From assembly GCF_000422265.1 (NCBI RefSeq), contig NZ_AULL01000019.1:1-64000 (forward strand): a DNA stretch of 64,000 nucleotides, read 5' to 3'. This stretch comes from Kaistella palustris DSM 21579 (GTDB lineage: Bacteria; Bacteroidota; Bacteroidia; Flavobacteriales; Weeksellaceae). This document shows positions 1-8,584 of this stretch, one piece after another (position 1 is the stretch's first letter; every line of letters begins with the position of its first letter). The translations under genes were made by a program, and so were the position numbers. A model generated the notes under the pieces. It made no database searches, was not told where the DNA came from, and saw only the letters and a program-made list of their open reading frames with translations.

Positions 1-246
1 TTTTTCGATTTTCCTGCTGGAATAGATATTATCCATATAAGCGTAAACCATTACCTTGAGCATCATCTTGGGATGAAAGCTGGGTTTGCCATCTTTACTA
101 TACTCCTCAATGAGCAGTCTCAGATCAAGTTGCTCAATAACCCCATTAACGATGCGAACAGGATGACTTTCCGGAATCAATTCCTCGATTGAGGGCGGGA
201 ATAACCAGTTTTGTTGTTGATTATAATCTTTAAATTTAATATTCAT
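1..246 (-). mobile_element. IS1182-like transposase, N-terminal part (runs off left edge)
   Basis: Reading the minus strand from an ATG at 246 gives 82 codons open to the window edge. The product begins MNIKFKDYNQQQNWLFPPS and continues with HPVRIVNGVIEQLDL and PSFHPKMMLKVMVYAYMD, the N-terminal DUF772-type region that opens IS1182/IS5-group DDE transposases; the catalytic DDE domain would lie outside the window. The gene is therefore partial only because of the window boundary as far as can be seen. Terminal inverted repeats and target duplications could not be identified in the 190 bases between this start and the next gene. Family assignment is from motif recognition; whether the element is intact is unknown. 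Confidence 0.8.
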
Positions 247-323
247 ATCATTGATTATCAATACTTAAAGATACAAAACAACTATAAAATAGACAATACT
301 TTGCAAAAAAAATCACAAAAAAA

Positions 324-343
324 CCGCCTCAGTTTTGAGACGG
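324..343. terminator. Hairpin with T-rich flanks between transposase and FMN reductase
   Basis: CCGCCTCA and TGAGACGG form an 8-base stem with one mismatch and a GTTT loop. The plus strand continues CTTCTTTTATTT and the minus strand ends in a T-run, so it could stop transcription from either side. No annotated gene obviously needs it; it may insulate the insertion sequence end. Confidence 0.45.
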
Positions 344-438
344 CTTCTTTTATTTAAAGATCTCGGGCGCACTTTTATTTTAGCCAGATCCGCAGAAAAA
401 GAAATGAATTTTGTACCTTACCTTTAAATAATTAAAAA

Positions 439-984
439 ATGTCGAAAAAAATAGCAGTACTCGTTGGCAGTTTACGGAAAGACTCATACAACAGAAAGAT
501 CGCAGAGGAACTTATCCGTCTGGCGCCCGAAAGCCTGGATATGCAACTCGTGGAAATTGGAAACCTTCCGCTTTACAACGAAGATCTGGAGGAAAATACA
601 CCGCAGGAATGGGTTGAATTCCGGAACAGGATCAAAAACTCAGATGGCATTCTTTTCGTTTCCCCGGAATATAACCGCTCAATTCCCGGCTGTTTAAAAA
701 ACGCAATTGATGTAGGTTCCCGGCCCGGCGGAAAAAGTTCATGGAAAGGGAAACCCGGAGCGGTGGTGACTTGCTCGCCAAGTGGGCTCGGTGGCTTTGG
801 TTCCAACCACAACATCCGGCAGGCAGTCGTTTTTCTGGATATTCCGATGATGCAGCAGCCTGAAGCATATATTGGCAATGTCAACGAACTTTTTCTCAAC
901 GACGGAAAAACTGTAAACGAAAAAACAGAACCTTTCCTCACAAAGTTTGTAAATGCATTCGAAGTTTGGGTGAACAGGTTTTAA
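439..984 (+). CDS. NADPH-dependent FMN reductase (flavodoxin-like)
   Basis: A 181-residue flavodoxin-fold reductase of the FMN_red/chromate and azo-dye reductase type, predicted to be cytosolic and to reduce FMN-bound substrates with NAD(P)H. The FMN phosphate loop GSLRKDSYNRK lies at residues 10-20 and the family signature SPEYNRSIPGCLKNAID at about 75-91. Length is normal for the family. The ATG at 439 follows an A-rich stretch; a degenerate promoter box (GAATTTTG) lies about 30 bases upstream. It stands alone between the transposase and parE. Substrate (quinone, chromate, azo dye) cannot be told from sequence. Confidence 0.88.
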   Translation: MSKKIAVLVGSLRKDSYNRKIAEELIRLAPESLDMQLVEIGNLPLYNEDLEENTPQEWVEFRNRIKNSDGILFVSPEYNRSIPGCLKNAIDVGSRPGGKSSWKGKPGAVVTCSPSGLGGFGSNHNIRQAVVFLDIPMMQQPEAYIGNVNELFLNDGKTVNEKTEPFLTKFVNAFEVWVNRF

Positions 985-1055
985 TCCACGTTGCTTATTG
1001 CGACTGTCATTCAAAGTAATTCTCCACAATATTTTATAAATCAACTTGCATTCGC

Positions 1056-1063
1056 TATTTTTG
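1056..1063 (+). promoter_or_regulatory. Probable -7 promoter box of parE
   Basis: TATTTTTG matches the Bacteroidota -7 consensus TAnnTTTG and lies 38 bases before the parE ATG. No convincing TTG -33 box is present at the usual 19-21 base spacing, only a TTTT run. Confidence 0.45.
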
Positions 1064-1101
1064 TGAGTTACTTAATTTTTTAAAGACTTCTATTTCAACA
1101 T

Positions 1102-2985
1102 ATGAGCGAAAACAACCCCGTGATCTATTCCGAAGATAATATACGTACCCTCGATTGGCAGGAACATATACGCATCAGGCCGGGAATGTATATCGGGAAA
1201 CTTGGCGACGGTTCCTCGGCAGACGACGGAATTTATATACTTTTGAAGGAGATCATCGACAATTCTGTAGATGAATTTGTGATGAAATCCGGCAAACGCA
1301 TCGAGATAAAAATCGATGAAGGAAAAGCCACGATCCGCGATTACGGCCGTGGAATTCCGCTGGGTAAAGTGGTAGACGCGGTTTCGAAAATGAATACCGG
1401 TGGTAAATACGACTCCAAAGCGTTCAAGAAATCGGTAGGTTTAAATGGGGTAGGGACCAAAGCTGTTAACGCACTTTCCACCTATTTCAAAGTAAAATCT
1501 GTACGCGACGGTAAAGTAAAAACTGCAGAATTTTCAAAAGGTATTTTAACTGAAGATACCGCTGAGATCGATTCCACTGAAAGAAACGGAACCGAGATCA
1601 GTTTTGTTCCCGACGAGACTATTTTCACGCATTTCAAGTTCCGGAAAGAATACATCGAGAAGATGCTGAAAAATTACTGTTACCTGAATCCGGGTTTAAA
1701 AATCGTCTTTAATGGCGAAACTTATTTTTCGGAAAACGGTTTAAAGGACTTGCTTCAGGAAGAAATTGAAGGTGAGATTCTGTATCCTGTCATTCACCTT
1801 AAAGATGAAGATATCGAAGTCGGTATCACACACAGCGATAAATCGCAATCGGAAACTTATTTTTCTTTTGTAAATGGTCAGAATACCACGCAGGGCGGAA
1901 CGCACTTGAATGTCTTTCGGGAAGCGTATGTGAAGACCATCCGCGAATTCTTTAATAAAAATTTTGAAGCGGCAGATATCCGAAAGTCAATTATCGCAGC
2001 GGTTTCCATTAAGATCGTGGAACCTGTTTTCGAATCACAGACCAAAACCAAACTCGGTTCCAGCGAAATGGAACCCGGTAAAGAAACGATCCGCGTATTC
2101 CTGACCAACTTCTTAAAAAATAAACTCGATAATTTCCTGCATCAGAATCAGGAAATCGCAGAGGCAATTCACCGTAAGATCATCATTTCCGAGCGCGAAA
2201 GAAAGGAACTTTCCGGAATTCAGAAACTGGCACGCGAACGGGCAAAAAAAGTTTCGCTTCACAACAAGAAACTCCGCGACTGCCGGCAGCATTATAACGA
2301 TCAGAAAGCGGCCAGAAAAGGGGAGACCATGATCTTCATCACAGAGGGAGATTCTGCGTCGGGTTCCATTACAAAATCGCGCGACGTCGAAACGCAGGCC
2401 GTTTTTTCTCTGAAGGGAAAACCATTGAACTGCTACGGACTTACCAAACGCGTGGTTTATGAAAATGAAGAATTCAACATGCTTCAGGCAGCACTAAATA
2501 TTGAAGATTCGCTGGAAGACCTTCGTTATAACCACGTGATCATCGCAACCGATGCCGATGTGGATGGAATGCATATCCGCCTTTTGATGATTACTTTCTT
2601 CCTGCAGTTTTTCCCCGACCTTATCCGAAACGGACATCTTTACATATTGCAGACGCCGCTGTTCCGCGTGAGAAACAAAAAGGAAACACGGTATTGCTAT
2701 TCACAGGCCGAGCGTATAAAAGCATTGAATGAACTTGGGAAAAATCCTGAGATCACACGGTTCAAAGGTTTGGGTGAAATTTCTCCCGATGAGTTCAAAT
2801 ATTTCATCAGCAAAGATATCCGGCTGGAACCTGTAGTTTTGGGCAAAGACCAGACGATAGAGCAGATCCTGGAATTTTATATGGGAAAAAATACACCGGA
2901 CAGGCAGTCATTCATTCTCGAAAATCTTGTAGTAGAAGAAGCCGACATTGAGACCAAAGAACTGCCGGAAGAAGTAGAAGCCTAA
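1102..2985 (+). CDS. parE: DNA topoisomerase IV subunit B
   Basis: ATPase subunit of the type IIA topoisomerase that unlinks daughter chromosomes. The 627-residue protein carries the GHKL ATPase box EIIDNSVDE (E50, N54), YGRGIP at 81-86 and [12 protein letters not shown] at 113-124, then the TOPRIM glutamate in EGDSASG (E415) and the metal-binding DADVDG at 484-489. The adjacent parC homologue, and the spacing typical of Bacteroidota, favour ParE over GyrB. It is first in a three-gene run with the small membrane protein at 3009 and parC at 3489. Nothing is missing or truncated. Confidence 0.93.
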   Translation: MSENNPVIYSEDNIRTLDWQEHIRIRPGMYIGKLGDGSSADDGIYILLKEIIDNSVDEFVMKSGKRIEIKIDEGKATIRDYGRGIPLGKVVDAVSKMNTGGKYDSKAFKKSVGLNGVGTKAVNALSTYFKVKSVRDGKVKTAEFSKGILTEDTAEIDSTERNGTEISFVPDETIFTHFKFRKEYIEKMLKNYCYLNPGLKIVFNGETYFSENGLKDLLQEEIEGEILYPVIHLKDEDIEVGITHSDKSQSETYFSFVNGQNTTQGGTHLNVFREAYVKTIREFFNKNFEAADIRKSIIAAVSIKIVEPVFESQTKTKLGSSEMEPGKETIRVFLTNFLKNKLDNFLHQNQEIAEAIHRKIIISERERKELSGIQKLARERAKKVSLHNKKLRDCRQHYNDQKAARKGETMIFITEGDSASGSITKSRDVETQAVFSLKGKPLNCYGLTKRVVYENEEFNMLQAALNIEDSLEDLRYNHVIIATDADVDGMHIRLLMITFFLQFFPDLIRNGHLYILQTPLFRVRNKKETRYCYSQAERIKALNELGKNPEITRFKGLGEISPDEFKYFISKDIRLEPVVLGKDQTIEQILEFYMGKNTPDRQSFILENLVVEEADIETKELPEEVEA

Positions 2986-3008
2986 CTAAACTGTGGAAAC
3001 TGCAAACC

Positions 3009-3482
3009 ATGAGACTCAGTAACCGCCGAAAAACCGGATTGTATACATTTCTGAATACGTTGCTTGTGATGAGTTTCGTTCTGGGCACAATATTGTGGCT
3101 GCTCGAAAAGTATAAATACCATTATCTGGGTTGGAGTTCATCTTTGTTTCTGCTGATTCCACTACTTTTTGGACTCATTTTTTACCTTCGCGGCCGGCAG
3201 ATCTTTGAGTATGACAGCGATGGTGAAGCATTGAATTTTAAAAACAGGAACGTGTTCCGGCTTTTTGCAAAAGCAGTAAGCGACGAGTTCCCTAAGTATA
3301 AATTAAAAAATTATGAGGTCTTGAATGCGTTGCTGTTCAAGAAATTATACATCACCGTCTCAAGTAAAAAAAACAGTGCACTCATCCTTAAATACGATAT
3401 TTCTTATCTGACAAAAAAGGAGTTGAGCGACTTGAAACTTTCACTGAGCAAAGTGATTAAAACTAATAAAGAGAGAGAATAA
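3009..3482 (+). CDS. Small membrane protein between parE and parC, unknown function
   Basis: 157 residues. Two hydrophobic segments near the N-terminus (about 12-32 and 40-60, the latter ending before an RGRQIFEYD turn) are followed by a roughly 95-residue soluble, lysine-rich domain that may be a PH-like membrane-proximal domain. I do not recognise a named family. It starts 23 bases after parE and ends 6 bases before the parC ATG, so it is almost certainly cotranscribed with both topoisomerase IV subunits. That placement is suggestive but does not by itself show a role in chromosome segregation. Confidence 0.75.
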   Translation: MRLSNRRKTGLYTFLNTLLVMSFVLGTILWLLEKYKYHYLGWSSSLFLLIPLLFGLIFYLRGRQIFEYDSDGEALNFKNRNVFRLFAKAVSDEFPKYKLKNYEVLNALLFKKLYITVSSKKNSALILKYDISYLTKKELSDLKLSLSKVIKTNKERE

Positions 3483-3488
3483 CAGTTG

Positions 3489-6092
3489 ATGCAAGAACAA
3501 GAAAATCACCACGAAGAATCGCTGAAAAAAGTTTCCGGACTCTATAAAGACTGGTTTCTGGACTACGCTTCCTATGTAATTCTGGACCGTGCCATACCTT
3601 CAATTTTCGATGGTTTCAAACCTGTGCAGCGCCGCATCATGCATTCCATGCGTGAACTGGAGGACGGCCGCTACAATAAAGTCGCAAACCTGGTAGGAAA
3701 CACCATGAAGTACCACCCGCACGGCGATGCATCGATTACTGATGCCATGGTGCAGATTGGCCAAAAAGAGCTTCTTATCGATACCCAGGGGAACTGGGGA
3801 AATATTTTTACCGGCGATTCTGCGGCCGCGGCAAGATATATTGAAGCCCGCTTAACACCGTTTGCGCTGGAAGTGGTCTTTAACCCAAAAACAACAGACT
3901 GGGCAAAATCTTATGACGGCCGGAATAACGAACCGATCGATCTTCCTGTAAAATTTCCGCTTTTACTGGCTTCCGGAGTGGAGGGAATTGGCGTAGGGCT
4001 TTCTACCAAGATCATGCCGCATAATTTCAATGAACTCATCAATGCTTCGATCGCGCATTTAAAGGGAAAGAAATTTGAACTCTATCCGGATTTTCTGACA
4101 GGTGGAATGCTCGATGTTTCCAACTATAATGACGGTGAACGTGGCGGCAAAATCCGCACGCGCGCACGAATCATTCACAAAGACAAGAATACGCTGTGCA
4201 TTACGGAACTGCCGTTTGGTAAAAATACAGGCGATCTCATCGATTCTGTGATCAAGGCCAATGATAAAGGCAAGATCAAAATTAAAAAAATCGAGGATAA
4301 TACATCGGATGAAGTAGAGATCAACATCCATCTGAATAATGATGTGTCGCCAGATAAAACAATCGACGCCCTTTATGCATTTACCGATTGTGAAATTCCC
4401 ATTTCTCCCAATGCCTGCGTAATTGTTGGCGACAAACCCGAATTTCTTTCGGTATCTGAGATTTTGCGGAGAAATACCGATCACACGGTTTCCCTGCTGA
4501 AGAAAGAACTGGAGATCGAACTCCATGAACTTCAGGAAAACTGGCATTTTTCGTCCCTTGAAAGGATTTTTATCGAAAACCGTAGTTACCACGATATCGA
4601 AGAGGTGGAAACCTGGGAAGATGTGATTGCAACAATTGACGCCGGTCTGAAGCCACATACTACGCACCTGCTGCGTGCTGTAACCGAAGCGGATATCCTG
4701 AGACTGACAGAAATCCGGATCAAAAGAATTTCCCGTTTTGATCTGGATAAATTTAAAGAAAACATCCTGGCGCTTGAAGGAAAGATCGAGCAGGTAAAGT
4801 ACAATCTTGAAAACCTGATTGCCTACGCCATAACTTACTACACCAACATTCAGAAAAAATACGGCAAAGGAAAGGAACGCCGTACAGAACTGCGCGTTTT
4901 CGATACGATCGATGCGGCAAAAGTGGCCGTAGCGAACGAGAAATTTTATGCCAACTTCGAGGAAGGTTTTATCGGCACCTCTTTAAGGAAAGATCAGTAT
5001 CTGTTCGACTGTTCGGATATCGATGATATCATCACTTTCCAGAAAGACGGTACCATGAAAGTGGTGAAGGTGGAAGCCAAGACCTTCATCGGTAAAAATA
5101 TCGTGCACGTCGCAGTCTGGAAGAAAAACGATAAACGCACCGTGTACAACATGATTTACCGCGAAGGCAAAGAAGGTCCGTATTTTATGAAACGTTTTTC
5201 AGTGACCGGCGTCACCCGAAATACAGATTACAAACTTGCTTCCGACAAAAAAGGCTCCGAGATGCTGTATTTCTCCGCAAATCCTAACGGCGAAGCAGAA
5301 GTAGTTTCCGTTCTTTTAAAACCTAATGCCCGCGTCCGAAAGAATAAGATGGATATCGATTTTTCAGAGCTCGCCATTAAAGGAAGAGATTCCAAAGGAA
5401 ATCTTGTAACGAAATATGCGGTAAAAAAAGTTGATCTGAAAGAAGAAGGCCATTCTACATTAGCGCCCCGCAAGATCTGGTTCGATGATACCGTACGACG
5501 ACTTAATGCTGATGCGCGCGGAACGCTGCTCGGAAGTTTCAAAGGTGATGACAAGATCCTGACGGTCAATACGCATGGTGAAGCAAAGCTGCTGACCTTT
5601 GATCTGATGAACCGTTTCGAAGACGACTACCTGGTTCTGGAAAAATGGAAACCGGAACAGCCAATCACTGCAATTTATTTTGATGGCGAAAAGCAGATTT
5701 ATTTCATTAAGCGCTTTTTACTGGAAAATACCACCAATGTTCAGCACTTCATGCTGTCGGAGCATCCAAAATCTTTTATTGAAAATGTAATTGTAGCCAA
5801 CAATGCGACACTGGAACTAATTTTCGCAAAAGAAAAGGGCAGGGAAAAAGAACCTGAAACCGTAGTCGTTGACGAGTTTATCGCCGTAAAAGGAATCAAG
5901 GCCATTGGAAACCAGCTTACAAAAAGCAAACTGAAAACCGTAAATGTCACCATTCCGGAACCGGAAGAAGAAATTAACGAAGGTTTCGATGTTGTGGAGA
6001 TCACCGACGGACATACCAGTTTCATTGATGAAGATGTGAAAGAAGAAGATTATCCGGAAGAAGGAAAACTGGGCGAACTTCCATTTGACTAA
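3489..6092 (+). CDS. parC: DNA topoisomerase IV subunit A
   Basis: Cleavage-religation subunit partnering ParE. I place the start at the ATG at 3489; the open frame also includes a TTG at 3486 immediately before it. The 867-residue protein has the GyrA/ParC N-terminal winged-helix region (FDGFKPVQRRIMHSM), the active-site tyrosine in AAAARYIEAR (Tyr117 from the ATG) and a long C-terminal DNA-wrapping domain ending in an acidic tail. At the quinolone-contact position equivalent to E. coli ParC Ser80 the sequence YHPHGDASITDAM has alanine, with Asp at the Glu84 position. It ends the parE-parC operon. Confidence 0.93.
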   Translation: MQEQENHHEESLKKVSGLYKDWFLDYASYVILDRAIPSIFDGFKPVQRRIMHSMRELEDGRYNKVANLVGNTMKYHPHGDASITDAMVQIGQKELLIDTQGNWGNIFTGDSAAAARYIEARLTPFALEVVFNPKTTDWAKSYDGRNNEPIDLPVKFPLLLASGVEGIGVGLSTKIMPHNFNELINASIAHLKGKKFELYPDFLTGGMLDVSNYNDGERGGKIRTRARIIHKDKNTLCITELPFGKNTGDLIDSVIKANDKGKIKIKKIEDNTSDEVEINIHLNNDVSPDKTIDALYAFTDCEIPISPNACVIVGDKPEFLSVSEILRRNTDHTVSLLKKELEIELHELQENWHFSSLERIFIENRSYHDIEEVETWEDVIATIDAGLKPHTTHLLRAVTEADILRLTEIRIKRISRFDLDKFKENILALEGKIEQVKYNLENLIAYAITYYTNIQKKYGKGKERRTELRVFDTIDAAKVAVANEKFYANFEEGFIGTSLRKDQYLFDCSDIDDIITFQKDGTMKVVKVEAKTFIGKNIVHVAVWKKNDKRTVYNMIYREGKEGPYFMKRFSVTGVTRNTDYKLASDKKGSEMLYFSANPNGEAEVVSVLLKPNARVRKNKMDIDFSELAIKGRDSKGNLVTKYAVKKVDLKEEGHSTLAPRKIWFDDTVRRLNADARGTLLGSFKGDDKILTVNTHGEAKLLTFDLMNRFEDDYLVLEKWKPEQPITAIYFDGEKQIYFIKRFLLENTTNVQHFMLSEHPKSFIENVIVANNATLELIFAKEKGREKEPETVVVDEFIAVKGIKAIGNQLTKSKLKTVNVTIPEPEEEINEGFDVVEITDGHTSFIDEDVKEEDYPEEGKLGELPFD

Positions 6093-6129
6093 TAAAAGAA
6101 ACGTTTTTTACGCGGTAAAAATATTGGCA

Positions 6130-6158
6130 CCCTGTCAAGGTTTGGAACCTTGACAGGG
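6130..6158. repeat. Perfect 13-bp inverted repeat, REP-like palindrome
   Basis: CCCTGTCAAGGTT and AACCTTGACAGGG pair perfectly around a TGG loop in the gap between the convergent parC and M28 peptidase genes. Neither strand has a tight T-run directly after the stem, so it looks less like a simple terminator and more like the extragenic palindromes known from Bacteroidota genomes. It could still act as a bidirectional transcript end. Confidence 0.6.
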
Positions 6159-6295
6159 ATTTAAAAAAAATAGTTTTCAGAAGAACAAAACCAGTGCGGG
6201 TCCCATTTGGCTGATAAATGAAATCCGCATCTAACAAGGAAATTTTCATTTAGAAAAAAGCGACCATCTGGCGCCTTTTCAATTTTTAAAGTCTG

Positions 6296-8521
6296 TTAAA
6301 ACTTCACCTGAACAGTCATTTCTCTGCCGGCACGCAAAATGGTCACCGGAAGTTCATCGCCGGAATTAATTTTTGAGAGACAGTCCATATAACTGTAAAC
6401 TTCCTTTACTTCGCACTTTCCGATTTTTTTCAAAATATCACCCGCCTGAATTCCTGCTTCTGCAGCCGGGCGTTTTTCGGTGACACCATCGATGTGCAGA
6501 CCGTCTTTGGTATTGGCATAACTTGGCATAATGCCGAGTGTGACTTTGTATTTCGGTACGGCTTTGCTCTCCGATATTTTGGTTTTTGTAAAGGGGATCT
6601 GTTCTGCACGCGCTAAATCATTGGCAATATTAAAAACATAATTAGTCAGATTTTTTAAACCTGTGAAGTTGATCAACTCTGTATCATCACTTGGTTTATG
6701 ATAATCGGCGTGCGTTCCTGTAAACAGAAAAAGAACAGGAATATCCTTTAAATAAAAACTGGTATGATCAGAAGGTCCGACGCCCGAACTGTCAATGGCC
6801 AGATTGATTCCTGCCGGTCTATTTTTACTAATGATTTCTGGAAAAATTGGCGAGGTGCCGACACCACCAACCGTCAGGACTTTGTCTTTATTCAGGCGGC
6901 CTATCATATCCAGGTTGATCATGCTGATGACATTTGGATATTTATTTTTGATGTTTTCGGCGAAATATTTTGAACCCATCAAACCATCTTCTTCCCCGGA
7001 AAACAGGGCAAAAACATAGTTTGCTTTCTCTTTGGATTTATTTTGAGAAAACATTCTTGCCAATTCCAAAACCGCAGAAACTCCGGAAGCATTATCATCT
7101 GCACCGTTGTGAATCTGCCCTTCAGAATTCATGAGCGTAGAATTGTGGTGTTCATTCAAACCCAAATGATCGAAATGTGCCCCAATAATAATGGTTTTAT
7201 CCGCTTTATTATCCAGATATCCGATGACGTTTCTTCCATTAATTCTCACGGAAGAATTGTCTTTGTGCGGATTTAATTTCACGTCATAAGAATAATTCTG
7301 CATGAAATTTTTTCCTTCTAAAGGTTTTAACTTTAAAATTGAAAACTCTTTTGCAATATAATTTGCGGCTAATTTTTCGCCTTCACTTCCGGTCAATCTT
7401 CCTTTTAATTCATCGGAAGCTAAATAGGAAATTGTTTTTTTTAGATTTTTTTCGGAAACCAGTTCGGCTGGATCACTTTCAACCCAATCTGCGATGAAGA
7501 CGTTTGTTTCGTGCGGTTTATCACCTTGTCGGTTACTCGCGAAAACGAATTTTTTTCCGTCGGGAGAAAACATTGGAAATGCATTGAACTCGCTTTCATA
7601 GGTAATTTGCTGTAAATTATTTCCATTCAGATCAACGGAATAAATCTGGAAATCATACCCTTTAGTAGAATGATGATTGGAAGAAAATACAATTTTTTTA
7701 TCGGATGGATGAAAATACGGAGACCAGTTCGCTTTTCCAAGATGCGTTACCTGTTTTAAATCTGTTCCGTCAATATTCATGGTATAAATTTCCATCGCAG
7801 TTGGCGCAACTAAATGCTGAGCGAGCAAATCCTTATAATCTTTAATCTCTTCGGGAGTTGTTGGTCGGGAAGAACGGAAGACTAATTTTTTGGAATCGTG
7901 GGAGAAAAAAGCACCGCCATCATAACCCAATCCGGAAGTCAGCTGTATTAAATTTTTTCCGTCAATATCCATTCTCCATAATTCCAGATCGCCACTTCGG
8001 TCCGACGTAAAAACGATATATTTTCCGTCCGGAGAAACTACTGCTTCGGCATCGTACCCGGGCGAATCGGTTAATTTTTTGATGATTTTTCCATTTAAAT
8101 CTGCAATATAAATATCAAATTCTGCGTAAACTGGCCACAAATATTTTCCGTCCGTTCTGGGAGCAGGTTTTGCGGGACATTCTTTGCTCGACTCAAACGT
8201 GGAAGCATACAAAATATGTTTTCCATCGGGCATGAAAAAAGAGCAGGTTGTTCTTCCTTCACCATTTGAAATTAGCTGCAGATCCTTGGTTCCGATATTT
8301 TTTTTATTGAGATCCAAAAGGTAAATCTGATCGCAATGCGCACCTATAGCAGGATTGGTAACCTGCATGGTGAGCATTTTGCTGTCGGGCGAAAAATATG
8401 CTTCGGCATTGTCTCCGCCGTATGTCAGCTTCCGGATATTTTTCAGATTCACTTCCTGCCCAAATAAAAGTGCAGAAAATCCTATTACCGTAAAGGTTAA
8501 AAACGAGCGTTGTATTTTCAT
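6296..8521 (-). CDS. Secreted M28 family metallopeptidase with TolB-like propeller and PDZ domain
   Basis: Predicted exported zinc aminopeptidase. The start is set at the ATG at 8521, which gives a clean signal peptide (MKIQRSFLTFTVIGFSALLF, cut near GQE); the longer frame to 8545 begins with a TTG that overlaps the promoter box. Order of domains: WD40/TolB-like propeller blades (SPDGKYIVFTSDRSGD, FSPDGKKFVFASNRQGD), then the peptidase domain with the zinc and catalytic motifs GAHFDHLG, NGADDNASG, SGEEDG, NLDMIGR and GTHADYHKPSDD, and a C-terminal PDZ domain (AGIQAGDILKKIG). It follows tamL on the same strand. About 741 residues, complete. Confidence 0.88.
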   Translation of the reverse strand: MKIQRSFLTFTVIGFSALLFGQEVNLKNIRKLTYGGDNAEAYFSPDSKMLTMQVTNPAIGAHCDQIYLLDLNKKNIGTKDLQLISNGEGRTTCSFFMPDGKHILYASTFESSKECPAKPAPRTDGKYLWPVYAEFDIYIADLNGKIIKKLTDSPGYDAEAVVSPDGKYIVFTSDRSGDLELWRMDIDGKNLIQLTSGLGYDGGAFFSHDSKKLVFRSSRPTTPEEIKDYKDLLAQHLVAPTAMEIYTMNIDGTDLKQVTHLGKANWSPYFHPSDKKIVFSSNHHSTKGYDFQIYSVDLNGNNLQQITYESEFNAFPMFSPDGKKFVFASNRQGDKPHETNVFIADWVESDPAELVSEKNLKKTISYLASDELKGRLTGSEGEKLAANYIAKEFSILKLKPLEGKNFMQNYSYDVKLNPHKDNSSVRINGRNVIGYLDNKADKTIIIGAHFDHLGLNEHHNSTLMNSEGQIHNGADDNASGVSAVLELARMFSQNKSKEKANYVFALFSGEEDGLMGSKYFAENIKNKYPNVISMINLDMIGRLNKDKVLTVGGVGTSPIFPEIISKNRPAGINLAIDSSGVGPSDHTSFYLKDIPVLFLFTGTHADYHKPSDDTELINFTGLKNLTNYVFNIANDLARAEQIPFTKTKISESKAVPKYKVTLGIMPSYANTKDGLHIDGVTEKRPAAEAGIQAGDILKKIGKCEVKEVYSYMDCLSKINSGDELPVTILRAGREMTVQVKF

Positions 8522-8542
8522 TTTTCTCATTTTGAATATGAT

Positions 8543-8550
8543 CAAATATA
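8543..8550 (-). promoter_or_regulatory. Probable -7 box for the M28 peptidase
   Basis: The minus strand reads TATATTTG, a full match to TAnnTTTG, 21 bases before the ATG at 8521. It contains the TTG that opens the longer reading frame, which argues against that TTG as start codon. Confidence 0.5.
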
Positions 8551-8584
8551 AGAAAATTAAAAACGCATACCGGAAAAAGGGCCT

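Noticed and set aside
8522-8545. TTG start for the M28 peptidase
   Set aside because: This TTG is part of the -7 box; the ATG at 8521 gives a clean signal peptide.
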